DNA from: Nocardioides sediminis
GTDB taxonomy: Bacteria > Actinomycetota > Actinomycetes > Propionibacteriales > Nocardioidaceae
NCBI RefSeq assembly: GCF_003047295.1
Contig: NZ_PZYZ01000005.1
Location: 1 to 64,000, forward strand
DNA length: 64,000 nt
Reading direction: 5' to 3'
Under the pieces are notes generated by a model that worked only from the letters and a program-made list of their open reading frames with translations, was not told the DNA's origin and did no database searches. Shown piece after piece: positions 27,866 to 38,577 of this stretch. Position 1 is the first letter of the stretch. Every line of letters begins with the position of its first letter. The translations under genes were made by a program, and so were the position numbers.

Positions 27866-28846
27866 ATGCCTACCGCACTCATCACCGGGATCACCGGCCA
27901 GGACGGCCTCTACCTCGCCGAGCTGCTGCTCGAGAAGGGGTACGACGTCCACGGCATCATCCGGGGCCAGAACAACCCGCGCCGCAGCCTGGTCGAACGG
28001 CTGGTCCCGGACGTGACGCTCCACAACGGCGACCTCACCGACTTCTCCAGCCTGATGCGTGCGCTGCGTGACTCCCAGCCCGACGAGGTCTACAACCTCG
28101 GCGCCATCAGCTTCGTGGCCTACTCGTGGGAGAACGCCTTCGTCACGAGCGACGTGACCGGCATGGGCGTCCTCAACATGCTGGAGGCCGTCCGGCTGCA
28201 CGCCGGCGACGACCCGTCCTCCGTGCGGTTCTACCAGGCCTCGAGCTCGGAGATGTTCGGCAAGGTGCAGCAGGTGCCGCAGTCCGAGGAGACCCTGCTG
28301 TGGCCGCGGTCGCCCTACGGCGTCAGCAAGGTCTACGGCCACTACATGACCATCAACTACCGCGAGTCCTACGGCATGCACGCCAGCTCGGGGATCCTGT
28401 TCAACCACGAGTCCCCGCGGCGCGGCGAGGAGTTCGTGACCCGCAAGGTCAGCAAGGCCGTCGCCGCGATCAAGATGGGCCTGCAGGACGAGATCGTGAT
28501 GGGCAACCTCGACGCACGCCGCGACTGGGGCTTCGCCGGTGACTACGTCAACGCGATGTGGATGATGCTCCAGCAGCCCGAGGCCGACGACTACGTCATC
28601 TCCACCGGGGAGACCCACTCCATCGAGGAGCTCCTGACGGTCGCCTTCGGCCACGTCGGCATCGACGACTGGCGCCGCTACGTCCGCCAGGACCCCCGGT
28701 TCATGCGGCCGGCCGAGGTCGACCTGCTGATCGGCGACTCGACCAAGGCGCGCACCAAGCTCGGCTGGGAGCCCAAGGTCGGCTTCGAGGAGCTCGTGGC
28801 GATGATGGTCGACGCCGACGTCGAGGCGCTCAAGGCGGGCTGGTGA
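27866..28846 (+). CDS. gmd: GDP-mannose 4,6-dehydratase
   Basis: The 326-residue SDR converts GDP-D-mannose to GDP-4-keto-6-deoxy-D-mannose, the branch point to GDP-fucose, GDP-rhamnose and related sugars. Typical Gmd features are [41 protein letters not shown] with the catalytic Glu, SPYGVSK with the Tyr-Lys pair, [16 protein letters not shown] and [17 protein letters not shown]. The cofactor-binding loop is NADP-type in this family. It is shorter than E. coli Gmd. Its stop overlaps the start of a paralogue. Confidence 0.93.
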   Translation: MPTALITGITGQDGLYLAELLLEKGYDVHGIIRGQNNPRRSLVERLVPDVTLHNGDLTDFSSLMRALRDSQPDEVYNLGAISFVAYSWENAFVTSDVTGMGVLNMLEAVRLHAGDDPSSVRFYQASSSEMFGKVQQVPQSEETLLWPRSPYGVSKVYGHYMTINYRESYGMHASSGILFNHESPRRGEEFVTRKVSKAVAAIKMGLQDEIVMGNLDARRDWGFAGDYVNAMWMMLQQPEADDYVISTGETHSIEELLTVAFGHVGIDDWRRYVRQDPRFMRPAEVDLLIGDSTKARTKLGWEPKVGFEELVAMMVDADVEALKAGW

Positions 28847-29790
28847 CCCGAGCCCTCGTCACGGGCGTCGGCGGCCAGGACGGCAGCTACCTCGCCGAGC
28901 GACTGCTCGCCGACGGCCTCGAGGTCCACGCGCTCGTGCTCCGGGACGAGCAGCGGCCGGAGCACTGCCCGTCCGAGGTCGTCCTGCACGTCGGTGACGT
29001 CGCGGACGTCGAGGGCACGCGGCGGCTGGTGCTCGACCTGGCGCCGGACGAGGTCTACAACCTCGCGGCGATCAGCTCGGTGGCGCAGTCCTGGCAGGAG
29101 CCCGACCTGGTGGCCCGCGTCAACGGCATGGCCCCGGTGGGCCTGCTCGAGAGCGCCCACCAGCTGCAGGAGCGCGGCCACGACGTGCGCGTCGTGCAGG
29201 CGTCGAGCGCCGAGATCTTCGGCGAGCCCGACCGCACGCCGCAGGACGAGGACACCCGGGTCCGGCCCCTCAACCCGTACGGCGCCGCGAAGGCCTACGC
29301 CCACCTCGCGGTCGGCGTCGCCCGCCAGCGGGGCCTGCACGCCTCCAGCATGGTGCTCTACAACCACGAGTCCCCGCGCCGGCCGGAGAAGTTCGTGACC
29401 CGCAAGATCACCTCGACGGTCGCCGCGATCGCCCGGGGTCGTGCCGACCGCCTGGTGATGGGCAACCTCGACGCCCGGCGCGACTGGGGCTGGGCGCCCG
29501 ACTACGTCGACGCCATGGTCCGCGCGGCGCGCGCCGACAGCCCCCGCGACTACGTCGTCGCCACCGGCGAGAGCCACAGCGTGGGCGACTTCGTCGCCGC
29601 CGCGTTCGCCGAGGCCGGCATCGAGGACTGGCAGCCGCTGGTGCACACCGACCCGGCGTTCGTCCGGCCGGCCGACGCCACCGACCTGGTGGGCGACCCC
29701 TCGCTCGCCCGCGCGCTGCTCGGCTGGGCGCCCACGATCGGGTTCACCGAGGTCGTCGCCCGGATGGTCGCCGCCGACCTCGACGGGTGA
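28843..29790 (+). CDS. GDP-mannose dehydratase-family paralogue
   Basis: The 315-residue protein is a tandem paralogue of the preceding Gmd, with which it shares [65 protein letters not shown] and [17 protein letters not shown]. It starts with GTG at 28843, overlapping the gmd stop by 4 bases (GTGA). Catalytic Glu, Tyr and Lys positions are kept. It may be a second dehydratase, or a GDP-4-keto-6-deoxymannose reductase of the Rmd type, which are close relatives and often adjacent to gmd. Sequence reading alone cannot decide between them. Confidence 0.85.
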   Translation: MTRALVTGVGGQDGSYLAERLLADGLEVHALVLRDEQRPEHCPSEVVLHVGDVADVEGTRRLVLDLAPDEVYNLAAISSVAQSWQEPDLVARVNGMAPVGLLESAHQLQERGHDVRVVQASSAEIFGEPDRTPQDEDTRVRPLNPYGAAKAYAHLAVGVARQRGLHASSMVLYNHESPRRPEKFVTRKITSTVAAIARGRADRLVMGNLDARRDWGWAPDYVDAMVRAARADSPRDYVVATGESHSVGDFVAAAFAEAGIEDWQPLVHTDPAFVRPADATDLVGDPSLARALLGWAPTIGFTEVVARMVAADLDG

Positions 29791-29799
29791 CCACTGGGC

Positions 29800-31749
<1,950 letters not shown>

Positions 31750-31750
<1 letters not shown>

Positions 31751-33144
31751 TGTCCCTCCCCTCCCTCGAGACCACTCCGATCCCCGGTCTCCTGGTCGTC
31801 CGGCTCGACCGCCGCGACGACGCGCGCGGGTTCTTCAAGGAGAACTGGCAGCGGCAGAAGATGCTGGCCATCGGGCTGCCGGACTTCGGCCCGGTGCAGA
31901 ACAACGTCTCCTTCAACACCGACCGGGGCGTGACCCGCGGCATCCACACCGAGCCGTGGGACAAGTTCGTGTCGCTGGCGACCGGCCGGATCTTCGGGGC
32001 CTGGGTGGACATGCGCGAGGGCGAGTCCTTCGGCGCGACCTTCTCCCTCGAGATGGACACCTCGGTGGCGGTCTTCGTCCCCCGCGGCGTCGGCAACAGC
32101 TACCAGACCCTCGAGGACGCGACCGCCTACACCTACCTCGTCAACGAGCACTGGCGCCCGGGCATCACCTACCCCGCGCTCGCGCTCGCCGACCCGACGG
32201 TCGCGATCCCGTGGCCGATCCCGCTGGCCGACGCGATCATCTCCGACAAGGACCAGCACAACCCGGCGCTGGACCCCGCCACCGCGATCCCGCCGAAGAA
32301 GACGCTGGTGCTCGGCGCCGGCGGCCAGCTGGGCAAGGCGCTGCTCGCCGCGATCCCCGAGGCTGAAGGGGTCGACCGCGACACTCTCGACATCACCGAC
32401 GCCGCCGCCGTCGCCGGCTGGCCGTGGCACGACTACGCCGTGGTCCTCAACGCCGCGGCGTACACCGCCGTCGACGCGGCCGAGACCCCCGAGGGCCGCC
32501 GCAGCGCCTGGGCGGCCAACGCGGCCGCGCCCGCGACGCTGGCGCGGCTGGCCCGCGAGAACGGCTTCACGCTCGTCCACTACTCCTCGGAGTACGTCTT
32601 CGACGGCACCGTCGAGGAGCACAGCGAGGACGAGCCCCTCTCCCCGCTGGGCGTCTACGCCCAGACCAAGGCGGCCGGCGACCTGGCGGTGGCCCTCGCG
32701 CCCCGGCACTACCTGCTGCGCACGTCGTGGGTCATCGGCGAGGGCAAGAACTTCGTCCGCACCATGCAGGCCCTCGCCGGCAACGGCGTCTCGCCCGCGG
32801 TGGTGTCCGACCAGGTCGGGCGCCTGACCTTCACCGACGAGCTGGTGCGGGCGACGCGCCACCTGCTCGACTCCGCCGCCGAGCACGGCACCTATCACGT
32901 CTCCAACGGCGGCCGCGCGATGTCGTGGGCGGAGATCGCGCAGGCGGTCTTCGAGCGCTCGGGCCGGTCGGCCGGGGACGTCACGCCCATCACGACCGAC
33001 GCCTACGCCGCCGGCGTGCTCGCCAAGGGTCAGCCCTTCGCCCCGCGTCCCCTGCGCTCCGCCATGTCGCTGGACAAGGTCCGGGCCAGCGGCTTCGAGC
33101 CCGAGGACGCGCTGGTCGCGCTGGACCGCTACCTGTCCGCCTGA
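31750..33144 (+). CDS. rmlCD: RmlC-RmlD fusion: dTDP-4-keto-rhamnose 3,5-epimerase and reductase
   Basis: The 464-residue protein covers the last two steps to dTDP-L-rhamnose. Residues 1-180 are an RmlC cupin with the catalytic His in VTRGIHTEP (residue 66), NNVSFN before it and VGNSYQTLEDATAYTYLVNEHW near 115-135. Residues about 184-464 are an RmlD SDR with KTLVLGAGGQLGKALL, YSSEYVFDGT, SPLGVYAQTKAAGD and TSWVIGEGKNFVRTM. In most bacteria these are separate genes. The ATG overlaps the rmlB stop by one base. The RmlC part lacks some residues of canonical epimerases, so its activity is less certain than that of RmlD. Confidence 0.92.
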
Positions 33145-33159
33145 CTCCTGCGCCCTGAC

Positions 33160-33228
33160 GTCGGCAGTTCGGCGCGACGCGGACCGCACCGAGTCGTCGT
33201 ACCCGCGTCGCACGGACGAACTGCCGAC
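33160..33228. repeat. Palindromic repeat left of the DUF559-like gene
   Basis: Outer arms GTCGGCAGTTCG (33160-33171) and CGAACTGCCGAC (33217-33228) are perfectly complementary. Inner arms GCGACGCGG (33174-33182) and CCGCGTCGC (33203-33211) also pair, with a small bulge and a 20-base loop. The core CGTCGGCAGTT recurs in the palindrome on the other side of the gene at 34131-34212. Confidence 0.75.
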
Positions 33229-33272
33229 ACGAGACCTGTGGATGACCGGAGCGGGCTCCGACCGATCCCCGG

Positions 33273-33278
33273 CAGGGT
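33273..33278 (+). promoter_or_regulatory. -10 box of the DUF559-like gene
   Basis: CAGGGT lies 6 nt before the GTG start at 33285 and just beyond the left palindrome. No Shine-Dalgarno is visible. Confidence 0.4.
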
Positions 33279-33284
33279 GGCGCC

Positions 33285-34130
33285 GTGGACGAGGTGGTGC
33301 GGGCGCTGCGGGAGCGCGGTGGCGTCACGAGCTGGTCGGAGCTCAAGGCTGTCACGCCACGCGAGCACCTCGAGCAGTCGCTCGAGGACCGCACGATCAC
33401 CCGCATCCGTCGCAACCTCTACGTCCTCGCGGACCTGCGGGAGGTACGACGCCTCGCCGTCGAGGCGGGCGGGGTGGCGTCGCACCTGACGGCCGCCCAG
33501 CACTGGGGCTGGAAGGTCAAGGACCCACCGGCCAGGCCGTGCATCACCGTGGCTCGCGGAGCACGCCGCCCCCGCGGCGACCTCGAGGTGCACTGGCAGG
33601 ACCTGCCGTCGTCGGACGTGGTCAACCACGTCACCCGCCGCCTGGCGACCGTCATCGCCTGTGCCCGCTCCTACGAGCCCGACGTGGCCCTGTGCGTCGC
33701 CGACTCCGCGCTGCGCGAGGGGCAGGTCACCCGGACGCGCCTGGAACAGGCCGCGGCGGCATCACCGCGGACGGGCCGGAGCCGCGCCCTCAGGGTCGTG
33801 GAGCTCGCCGACGCCCGCGCGGCCAACCCCTTCGAGTCGGTCCTGCGGTGGCTGTCCCTCGGCGTCCCGGGTCTCGCGGTGGTCCCGCAGGTGGAGATCG
33901 AGGGCGTGGGCCGCGTCGACCTGTACGACGAGCGCCTCGGCATCGTCGTCGAGGCTGAGTCGTGGGAGTTCCACGGGACCCGGGACGCGTTCGCCCGCGA
34001 CGTGCACCGCTACACCGCCTGCGCGCGGAAGGGGCTGACCGTGGCGCGCTTCACCTGGCACGAGGTCATGCACCGCCCCGACTACGTGCGCGCGGCGCTC
34101 AGCGACGTCGTACGCGCCCGATCGATCTGA
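33285..34130 (+). CDS. AbiEi-like/DUF559 (Vsr-fold) domain protein
   Basis: The 281-residue protein has an N-terminal winged-helix-like segment (about 1-55, VVRALRERGGVTSWSELK, then RITRIRRNLYVLAD-like sequence) similar to the AbiEi-type antitoxin domain. A middle region has an AAQHWGWKV motif. The C-terminal part is a DUF559/Vsr-like nuclease fold (about 195-281) with FESVLRWLSL, VDLYDERLGIVVEAESWEFHG and a closing RFTWHEVMHRPDYV. Acidic residues in VDLYDERL and VEAE are at PD-(D/E)XK-like positions. No AbiEii toxin partner lies next to it. It interrupts the polysaccharide cluster and is flanked by two related palindromes. Confidence 0.75.
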   Translation: MDEVVRALRERGGVTSWSELKAVTPREHLEQSLEDRTITRIRRNLYVLADLREVRRLAVEAGGVASHLTAAQHWGWKVKDPPARPCITVARGARRPRGDLEVHWQDLPSSDVVNHVTRRLATVIACARSYEPDVALCVADSALREGQVTRTRLEQAAAASPRTGRSRALRVVELADARAANPFESVLRWLSLGVPGLAVVPQVEIEGVGRVDLYDERLGIVVEAESWEFHGTRDAFARDVHRYTACARKGLTVARFTWHEVMHRPDYVRAALSDVVRARSI

Positions 34131-34212
34131 CCCTGCGTCGGCAGTTGGGCGCCGTCACACCCGGCGGCACGCTCGGCCGTCCGCGACAGGTCGCGAGCTG
34201 CCGACGCCAGGG
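34131..34212. repeat. Palindromic repeat right of the DUF559-like gene
   Basis: CCCTGCGTCGGCAG (34131-34144) pairs with CTGCCGACGCCAGGG (34198-34212) with one extra base. The segment begins immediately after the DUF559-like stop codon. Its core CGTCGGCAGTT plus a following GGCGC is shared with the palindrome at 33160-33228. Confidence 0.7.
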
Positions 34213-34215
34213 CCC

Positions 34216-34575
34216 TCAGGCCTGGGCGTCCGAGCGGCCGTAGTCGTCCTCGAGCCGGCAGATGTCGTCCTCGCCGGTGTAGGCGCCGCGCTGCACCTCG
34301 ATGATCACCAGCTCCTCGTCGTGGGCGTTGGTGATGCGGTGCGCCGCACCCTGGGCCACGTCGATGGAGTGTCCCGCCTCGGCGACGACCGTCTCACCGT
34401 CGACGACGCAGGTGGCGGTCCCGGTCAGGACCACCCAGTGCTCCGAGCGGTGCTCGTGGGTCTGGTAGGACAGCCGCTGCCCCGCAGACACGTGGATGCG
34501 CTTGACCTTGTAGCCGTCGCCCTCGTCGATGACGTGCCACGAGCCCCACGGGCGCTCTTCCCAGTCCAGCGACAT
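34216..34575 (-). CDS. Mannose-6-phosphate isomerase-like cupin
   Basis: The 119-residue single-domain cupin matches the C-terminal half of type II phosphomannose isomerase/GDP-mannose pyrophosphorylase. Visible are RPWGSWHVIDEGDGYKVKRI, HEHRSEHWVVLTG (metal-binding His and Glu) and AHRITNAHDEELVIIEVQ. It could supply mannose 6-phosphate for GDP-mannose made by the neighbouring gmd pathway. A leader with SD GGAGAAGG precedes the ATG, and a -10 box TAGCCT lies at 34612-34617. It faces the DUF559 element with a 3-base gap to the right palindrome. Confidence 0.88.
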   Translation of the reverse strand: MSLDWEERPWGSWHVIDEGDGYKVKRIHVSAGQRLSYQTHEHRSEHWVVLTGTATCVVDGETVVAEAGHSIDVAQGAAHRITNAHDEELVIIEVQRGAYTGEDDICRLEDDYGRSDAQA

Positions 34576-34665
34576 GCGTTCCTTCTCCCCAGTTCGGTTC
34601 CGAGAGCGCTCAGGCTACCGGGAGGCGAGTCCGGCATTGCCACTCGGGCGGACACGTTTGGCACC

Positions 34666-36561
34666 ATGTCCCGCATGCCTTCCCCCCGGCGTGCCGACGC
34701 TCCGTCACGCGGTCTCGGCCTCCGTCACGCCGTCCTCCTCGTCGGCTTCGTCGTCGTCGGCCTGTGCCTGCTCGCCATCCCCTTCCTCGGTGCGCCGGGC
34801 TCGGCGCAGGCGGCACGGGCGGACCTCGACGCCGCGCAGGCCGCCCTCCAGGAGGGGGACGTCGCCGCGGCGTCCGAGCACACGGCCAGCGCCCGCGGGC
34901 ACGTGGACGAGGTCCAGGACGCCGTCCAGGGGGTCGGGGGTGACGTCTGGAGCGTCGTCCCGGTCGCCGGGGGGCCGGTCCGGGACGTACGCCGCCTCGG
35001 CAACGCGCTCGACGACCTCACGGCCATCGCCGAGATCGGCGTGGACGCGTGGCCGCAGCTGAGCGGCGAGAAGTCCACCCTCTTCGACAACGGCAACGTC
35101 GACCTGCCGACGCTGGAGCGGCTCCTGGCCGACCTCGACGGCGTCGCCGAGCGCGCCGAGGCCGCCGAGGCCGAGCTCGCCGACGTCGAGGACGAGCGCC
35201 TGGGGGTCGGCACCCGGCTCGCCGACCTGCGGGACCAGGCGCTGGAGCGGGTCACACCGATCTCCAGCGGCATCCGGTCGGTCCAGCCCATGCTCGAGGT
35301 GCTCCCCGGGGTGCTGGGGGCCGAGGGCGAGCGCAAGTACCTCGTGGCCATGCTCAACCCGGCCGAGATGCTCTACTCCGGCGGAACCCCGCAGACCTTC
35401 ACCACGATGGCGTTCGACGACGGTCGCATCAGCATCGGGGAGACGATCGACCTGGCGACCTCTCGTGGAGCCTTCCAGCGCCGCTACTGGAAGAAGGTCA
35501 AGGGCAACCCCTTCCACCGCGGCAAGCTGCAGGTCGCCCTGTCGACCTTCGCCCCCGACTGGGAGGTGTCCGGCAACGAGCTCGTCAACGCCTGGCGCGC
35601 CTTCCGCGGCCGCCCCATGGCCGGCGTCATCGCCGTCGACGTCGTGGCGCTGGCCGACCTGGCGGCGATCACCGGCCCGATCGACCTGCCGCCCTACGGC
35701 ACCCTCACGGCCGACAACCTGGTCGAGAACCTCGTCGGCAGCTACGACGAGCACCCCGACAACCTGGCCCGCCACGAGACCAACCGAGCACTGGTCCCGC
35801 TCTTCCGCGAGCGGCTCTTCGGCCAAGGCCACCTCGCGGAGAAGGTCCAGGTCCTGGGCGACGCGGCGCGCGGGCGGCACTTCGCCACCTACTTCCGCGA
35901 CGCCGAGGTCCAGGCGGCCTTCGCCGACGCCGGCCTCTCGGGCGAGCTCGCCGAGGCGGAGCACGACTACCTCGGGGTCTTCACCCAGAACGCCGTCGGC
36001 AGCAAGTCCGACTACTGGCAGCGCCGCACGGTCTCGTCCCGGGTGGACGTCCGGCGCGACGGCAGCGCCCGGGTCCGGCTCGAGGTCGCGATCCACAACG
36101 ACTCCCCGCCGTACGTCCAGCCGGTGCCGGACCTCAAGACCGGCTACTTCACGCGGTGGAACACCCTGAGCATCGCCCCGTTCATCGCGCCCGGCGCCAC
36201 CATCCGATCGGCGGCGGTCGACGGGCAGGAGTTCGACTTCAACCAGGGCGACTTCTTCGGCCGCCCCTTCCTGCGCAGGACGGTCGAGTTCGCACCCCAG
36301 GCGCGGCACACGCTGACAGTGACCTACGACGTCCCGAGCGCCGCAGCGGTGGGCGACGACGGCGGGCTGACCTACGTCCTCGACCTCGACCCCCAGGGGA
36401 TGGTCGACCCGCAGGCGATGGACGTGCGGGTCAGCTGGCCGCGCGGCTTCCGGGCGGACCCCGACCAGGACGGCTGGCGCTCGCCGCGCGGCCGTACTTC
36501 GACCTACCGGACCGACGGGCTGACCGAGACGACCACCCTGCGCGTCACCGCTCGTCGCTGA
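34666..36561 (+). CDS. DUF4012 domain-containing membrane-anchored protein
   Basis: The 631-residue protein has a basic N-terminus, one transmembrane helix (about 22-43) and then a large extracytoplasmic part. The first 150 residues are helical, with a probable coiled coil around the AEAAEAELADVEDERLG region. The DUF4012 core follows: GERKYLVAMLNPAEMLYSGG, SGNELVNAWRAFRG, VIAVDVVALADLAAITGPI, and a C-terminal beta-rich part (VTYDVPSAAAVG). DUF4012 proteins occur in polysaccharide loci, but their biochemistry is undefined. It lies directly upstream of the BY-kinase gene. A second, shorter paralogue is at 43725-45458. Confidence 0.85.
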   Translation: MSRMPSPRRADAPSRGLGLRHAVLLVGFVVVGLCLLAIPFLGAPGSAQAARADLDAAQAALQEGDVAAASEHTASARGHVDEVQDAVQGVGGDVWSVVPVAGGPVRDVRRLGNALDDLTAIAEIGVDAWPQLSGEKSTLFDNGNVDLPTLERLLADLDGVAERAEAAEAELADVEDERLGVGTRLADLRDQALERVTPISSGIRSVQPMLEVLPGVLGAEGERKYLVAMLNPAEMLYSGGTPQTFTTMAFDDGRISIGETIDLATSRGAFQRRYWKKVKGNPFHRGKLQVALSTFAPDWEVSGNELVNAWRAFRGRPMAGVIAVDVVALADLAAITGPIDLPPYGTLTADNLVENLVGSYDEHPDNLARHETNRALVPLFRERLFGQGHLAEKVQVLGDAARGRHFATYFRDAEVQAAFADAGLSGELAEAEHDYLGVFTQNAVGSKSDYWQRRTVSSRVDVRRDGSARVRLEVAIHNDSPPYVQPVPDLKTGYFTRWNTLSIAPFIAPGATIRSAAVDGQEFDFNQGDFFGRPFLRRTVEFAPQARHTLTVTYDVPSAAAVGDDGGLTYVLDLDPQGMVDPQAMDVRVSWPRGFRADPDQDGWRSPRGRTSTYRTDGLTETTTLRVTARR

Positions 36562-36604
36562 CGGGAGCCGTCTCGCGCTTTGGGTGGGTGCCGGGGGCAA
36601 CCGA

Positions 36605-36610
36605 TAGAGT
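36605..36610 (+). promoter_or_regulatory. Probable -10 box for the BY-kinase gene
   Basis: TAGAGT lies 48 bases upstream of the GTG start of the chain-length/kinase gene, in the 97-base spacer after the DUF4012 gene. It suggests that the kinase has its own promoter. Confidence 0.4.
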
Positions 36611-36658
36611 GGCCGCGCTCCGGGACGGACACTCCCCCCACGAGACGACGGGTAGCAC

Positions 36659-38137
36659 GTGGAACTGAAGGACTATTGGCGCACGGTCCGTCGACGGTGG
36701 AAGGTCGTGCTGGCGTGCCTCGTCGGCGCCCTGGCCGTCGCCGCCCTCCTGACCCTCCAGTCGACGCCGCAGTACTCGTCCTCCACGCGACTGTTCGTGT
36801 CCACCACGAGCGAGTCCGACTCGAGCTCGGCCTACACGGGCAACCTGTTCGCCACCCAGCGGGTGACGTCGTACGCCGACCTCGTCACCAGCCGCGCGCT
36901 GGCCGACCAGGTGGGCGGTGTGCTGGGCGACGGCTCGGACTCGGGCGAGCTGATGGACGCAGTCTCCGCCAGCGTGGTCCCCGAGACGGTGATCCTCGAG
37001 ATCACCGCCGTCGACGCCGATCCCGACCGCGCCCGCGCCGTCGCGCAGGCCTACGGCGAGGAGCTCGCCGCGCTGGTCCGTGAGCTGGAGACGCCCGAGG
37101 GCAGGAACCGCGCACCCATCCGGGCCACGATCATCGACGACGCCGTCGAGTCGGCCACGCCCGTCTCGCCGCAGCCGCTGCGCAACATGGCGCTCGCCGG
37201 CGTGCTGGGTCTCCTCCTGGGCATCGGCGCCGCCGTGGCCCGCGAGCTCCTCGACACCTCGCTCAGGTCCAGCGACGACATCGGTGACGTCACCGACGCG
37301 CCGATCCTGGGCAACATCGCGACCGACGAGGCGGCCAACCTCGCGCCCCACGAGGTGCTGAGCACCGCCACCCCCTGGGCCGAGGCCTTCCGCGTGCTGC
37401 GCACCAACATGCAGTACGTCGAGGTCGACGAGGAGCAGAAGGTCATCGTGATGACCAGCTCGCTGCCCGGCGAGGGCAAGACGACCACGGCGATCAACCT
37501 CGCGCTCACGACCGCGATGGCCGGCCAGCGCGTCGTCCTGGTCGAGGCCGACCTGCGTCGCCCCCTGGTCGCCTCCCGCCTGGGCCTCGACGGCGCCGTG
37601 GGCACCACCAGCGTGTTGATCGGCAAGGTGTCCCTCGCCGACGCCCTCCAGGAGTACCGCGACTCCGGCCTCCACGTGCTCGCCTGCGGGCCGATCCCGC
37701 CCAACCCCTCCGAGCTGCTCCAGTCGCACGCGATGGAGGCCCTGCTGGCCGACCTGCGCCGCGACTTCGACGTCATCATCATCGACGCTCCCCCGCTGCT
37801 GCCGGTCACCGACGCCGCCCTCCTGGCCGCCCAGGCCGACGGCGCGGTCGTCGTCGTCCGCCACGGCCGCACCACCCGCGACCAGCTCGAGCACTCCGTG
37901 GAGCGGCTCGAGGCGGTCGACGCCAAGGCCCTCGGCGTGGTCATCAACCAGGCGCCGAGCCGCAAGAACCGCACGGGCTACGGCTATGGCTACGGCTACG
38001 GCTACGGCTACGGCTTCGAGACCGAGGTCGACACCAGGCGCTCCCGCAGCGAGGCCTCGGCCCGCACCAAGGCGGAGAACAAGGCCGAGGGTCGGGGAAC
38101 CGTCACCTCCGGCAGGGGCGGCCGTCGCCGGGCGTGA
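36659..38137 (+). CDS. Wzz-type chain-length determinant fused to BY-kinase
   Basis: The 492-residue protein combines an N-terminal Wzz domain (about 1-195, two membrane helices, ELKDYWRTVRRRWKVVL and the second near LRNMALAGVLGLLLGI) with a C-terminal bacterial tyrosine kinase. The kinase has Walker A LPGEGKTTTA (near 270), Walker A' VVLVEADLRRP (near 295) and Walker B VIIIDAPPLLP (near 368). The C-terminal tail has six Gly-Tyr pairs in a row, the tyrosine cluster that such kinases autophosphorylate. It regulates the length and export of surface polysaccharide. It starts with GTG. Confidence 0.93.
   Translation: MELKDYWRTVRRRWKVVLACLVGALAVAALLTLQSTPQYSSSTRLFVSTTSESDSSSAYTGNLFATQRVTSYADLVTSRALADQVGGVLGDGSDSGELMDAVSASVVPETVILEITAVDADPDRARAVAQAYGEELAALVRELETPEGRNRAPIRATIIDDAVESATPVSPQPLRNMALAGVLGLLLGIGAAVARELLDTSLRSSDDIGDVTDAPILGNIATDEAANLAPHEVLSTATPWAEAFRVLRTNMQYVEVDEEQKVIVMTSSLPGEGKTTTAINLALTTAMAGQRVVLVEADLRRPLVASRLGLDGAVGTTSVLIGKVSLADALQEYRDSGLHVLACGPIPPNPSELLQSHAMEALLADLRRDFDVIIIDAPPLLPVTDAALLAAQADGAVVVVRHGRTTRDQLEHSVERLEAVDAKALGVVINQAPSRKNRTGYGYGYGYGYGYGFETEVDTRRSRSEASARTKAENKAEGRGTVTSGRGGRRRA
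37976..38011 (+). repeat. Six tandem GGCTAY units encoding a Gly-Tyr tract
   Basis: Six consecutive 6-base units (five GGCTAC, one GGCTAT) encode (Gly-Tyr)6 at the kinase C-terminus, followed by GGCTTC (Gly-Phe). The unit length is a multiple of three, so expansion or contraction would stay in frame and change the number of phosphorylatable tyrosines. Confidence 0.85.
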
Positions 38138-38151
38138 CCTAGGCTGGGTCC

Positions 38152-38445
38152 GTGGCCTTCTTCGAGTTCCAGGGGTACGTCTACCTCGCCATCACGCTCG
38201 CCCTGCTGGCGGTCAAGTCCTACGCGTTCATCAGCTCGCTGATGTTCTCGGCCGAGGCCTACACGGCCACCGGCAAGCTCACCAAGCCAGCGTGGACGAT
38301 CATCCTGGGCATCGGCCTGCTCTCCCAGGTGCTGCTGATGAACGCCAATCCGATCAACCTGATCCACCTGGCCTTCACCATCGCGGCGCTGGTCTACCTC
38401 GCCGACGTGCGCCCGGCGCTCGCCGAGGTCACCAGCGGCCGCTGA
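38152..38445 (+). CDS. DUF2516 family membrane protein
   Basis: The 97-residue protein has three predicted transmembrane helices (first about 8-28, FFEFQGYVYLAITLALLAVKSY) and matches the small actinobacterial DUF2516 family (Rv0476 type). Function is unknown. The GTG at 38152 lies 6 nt after TAGGCT, a leaderless start. In mycobacteria this gene follows the xre regulator and hbhA on one strand; here it converges on the HbhA-like gene. A strong terminator follows at 38473-38503. Confidence 0.88.
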   Translation: MAFFEFQGYVYLAITLALLAVKSYAFISSLMFSAEAYTATGKLTKPAWTIILGIGLLSQVLLMNANPINLIHLAFTIAALVYLADVRPALAEVTSGR

Positions 38446-38472
38446 CCGCGGCGCCGAGCACTACACACGACA

Positions 38473-38503
38473 ACGACCCCCAGCCCGTCGGGCTGGGGGT
38501 CGT
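38473..38503. terminator. Strong intrinsic hairpin after DUF2516 gene
   Basis: A perfect 14-bp stem (ACGACCCCCAGCCC with GGGCTGGGGGTCGT) closes on a GTC loop. It sits between the convergent DUF2516 and HbhA-like genes and can terminate transcription from both sides. Confidence 0.85.
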
Positions 38504-38577
38504 CGCGTGTTCCGGATCAACAAGCCCTAGAAGAGGGCCAGCTGGTCGTCGTCGGTGCCGGGTGCGGCACCAGTCCT

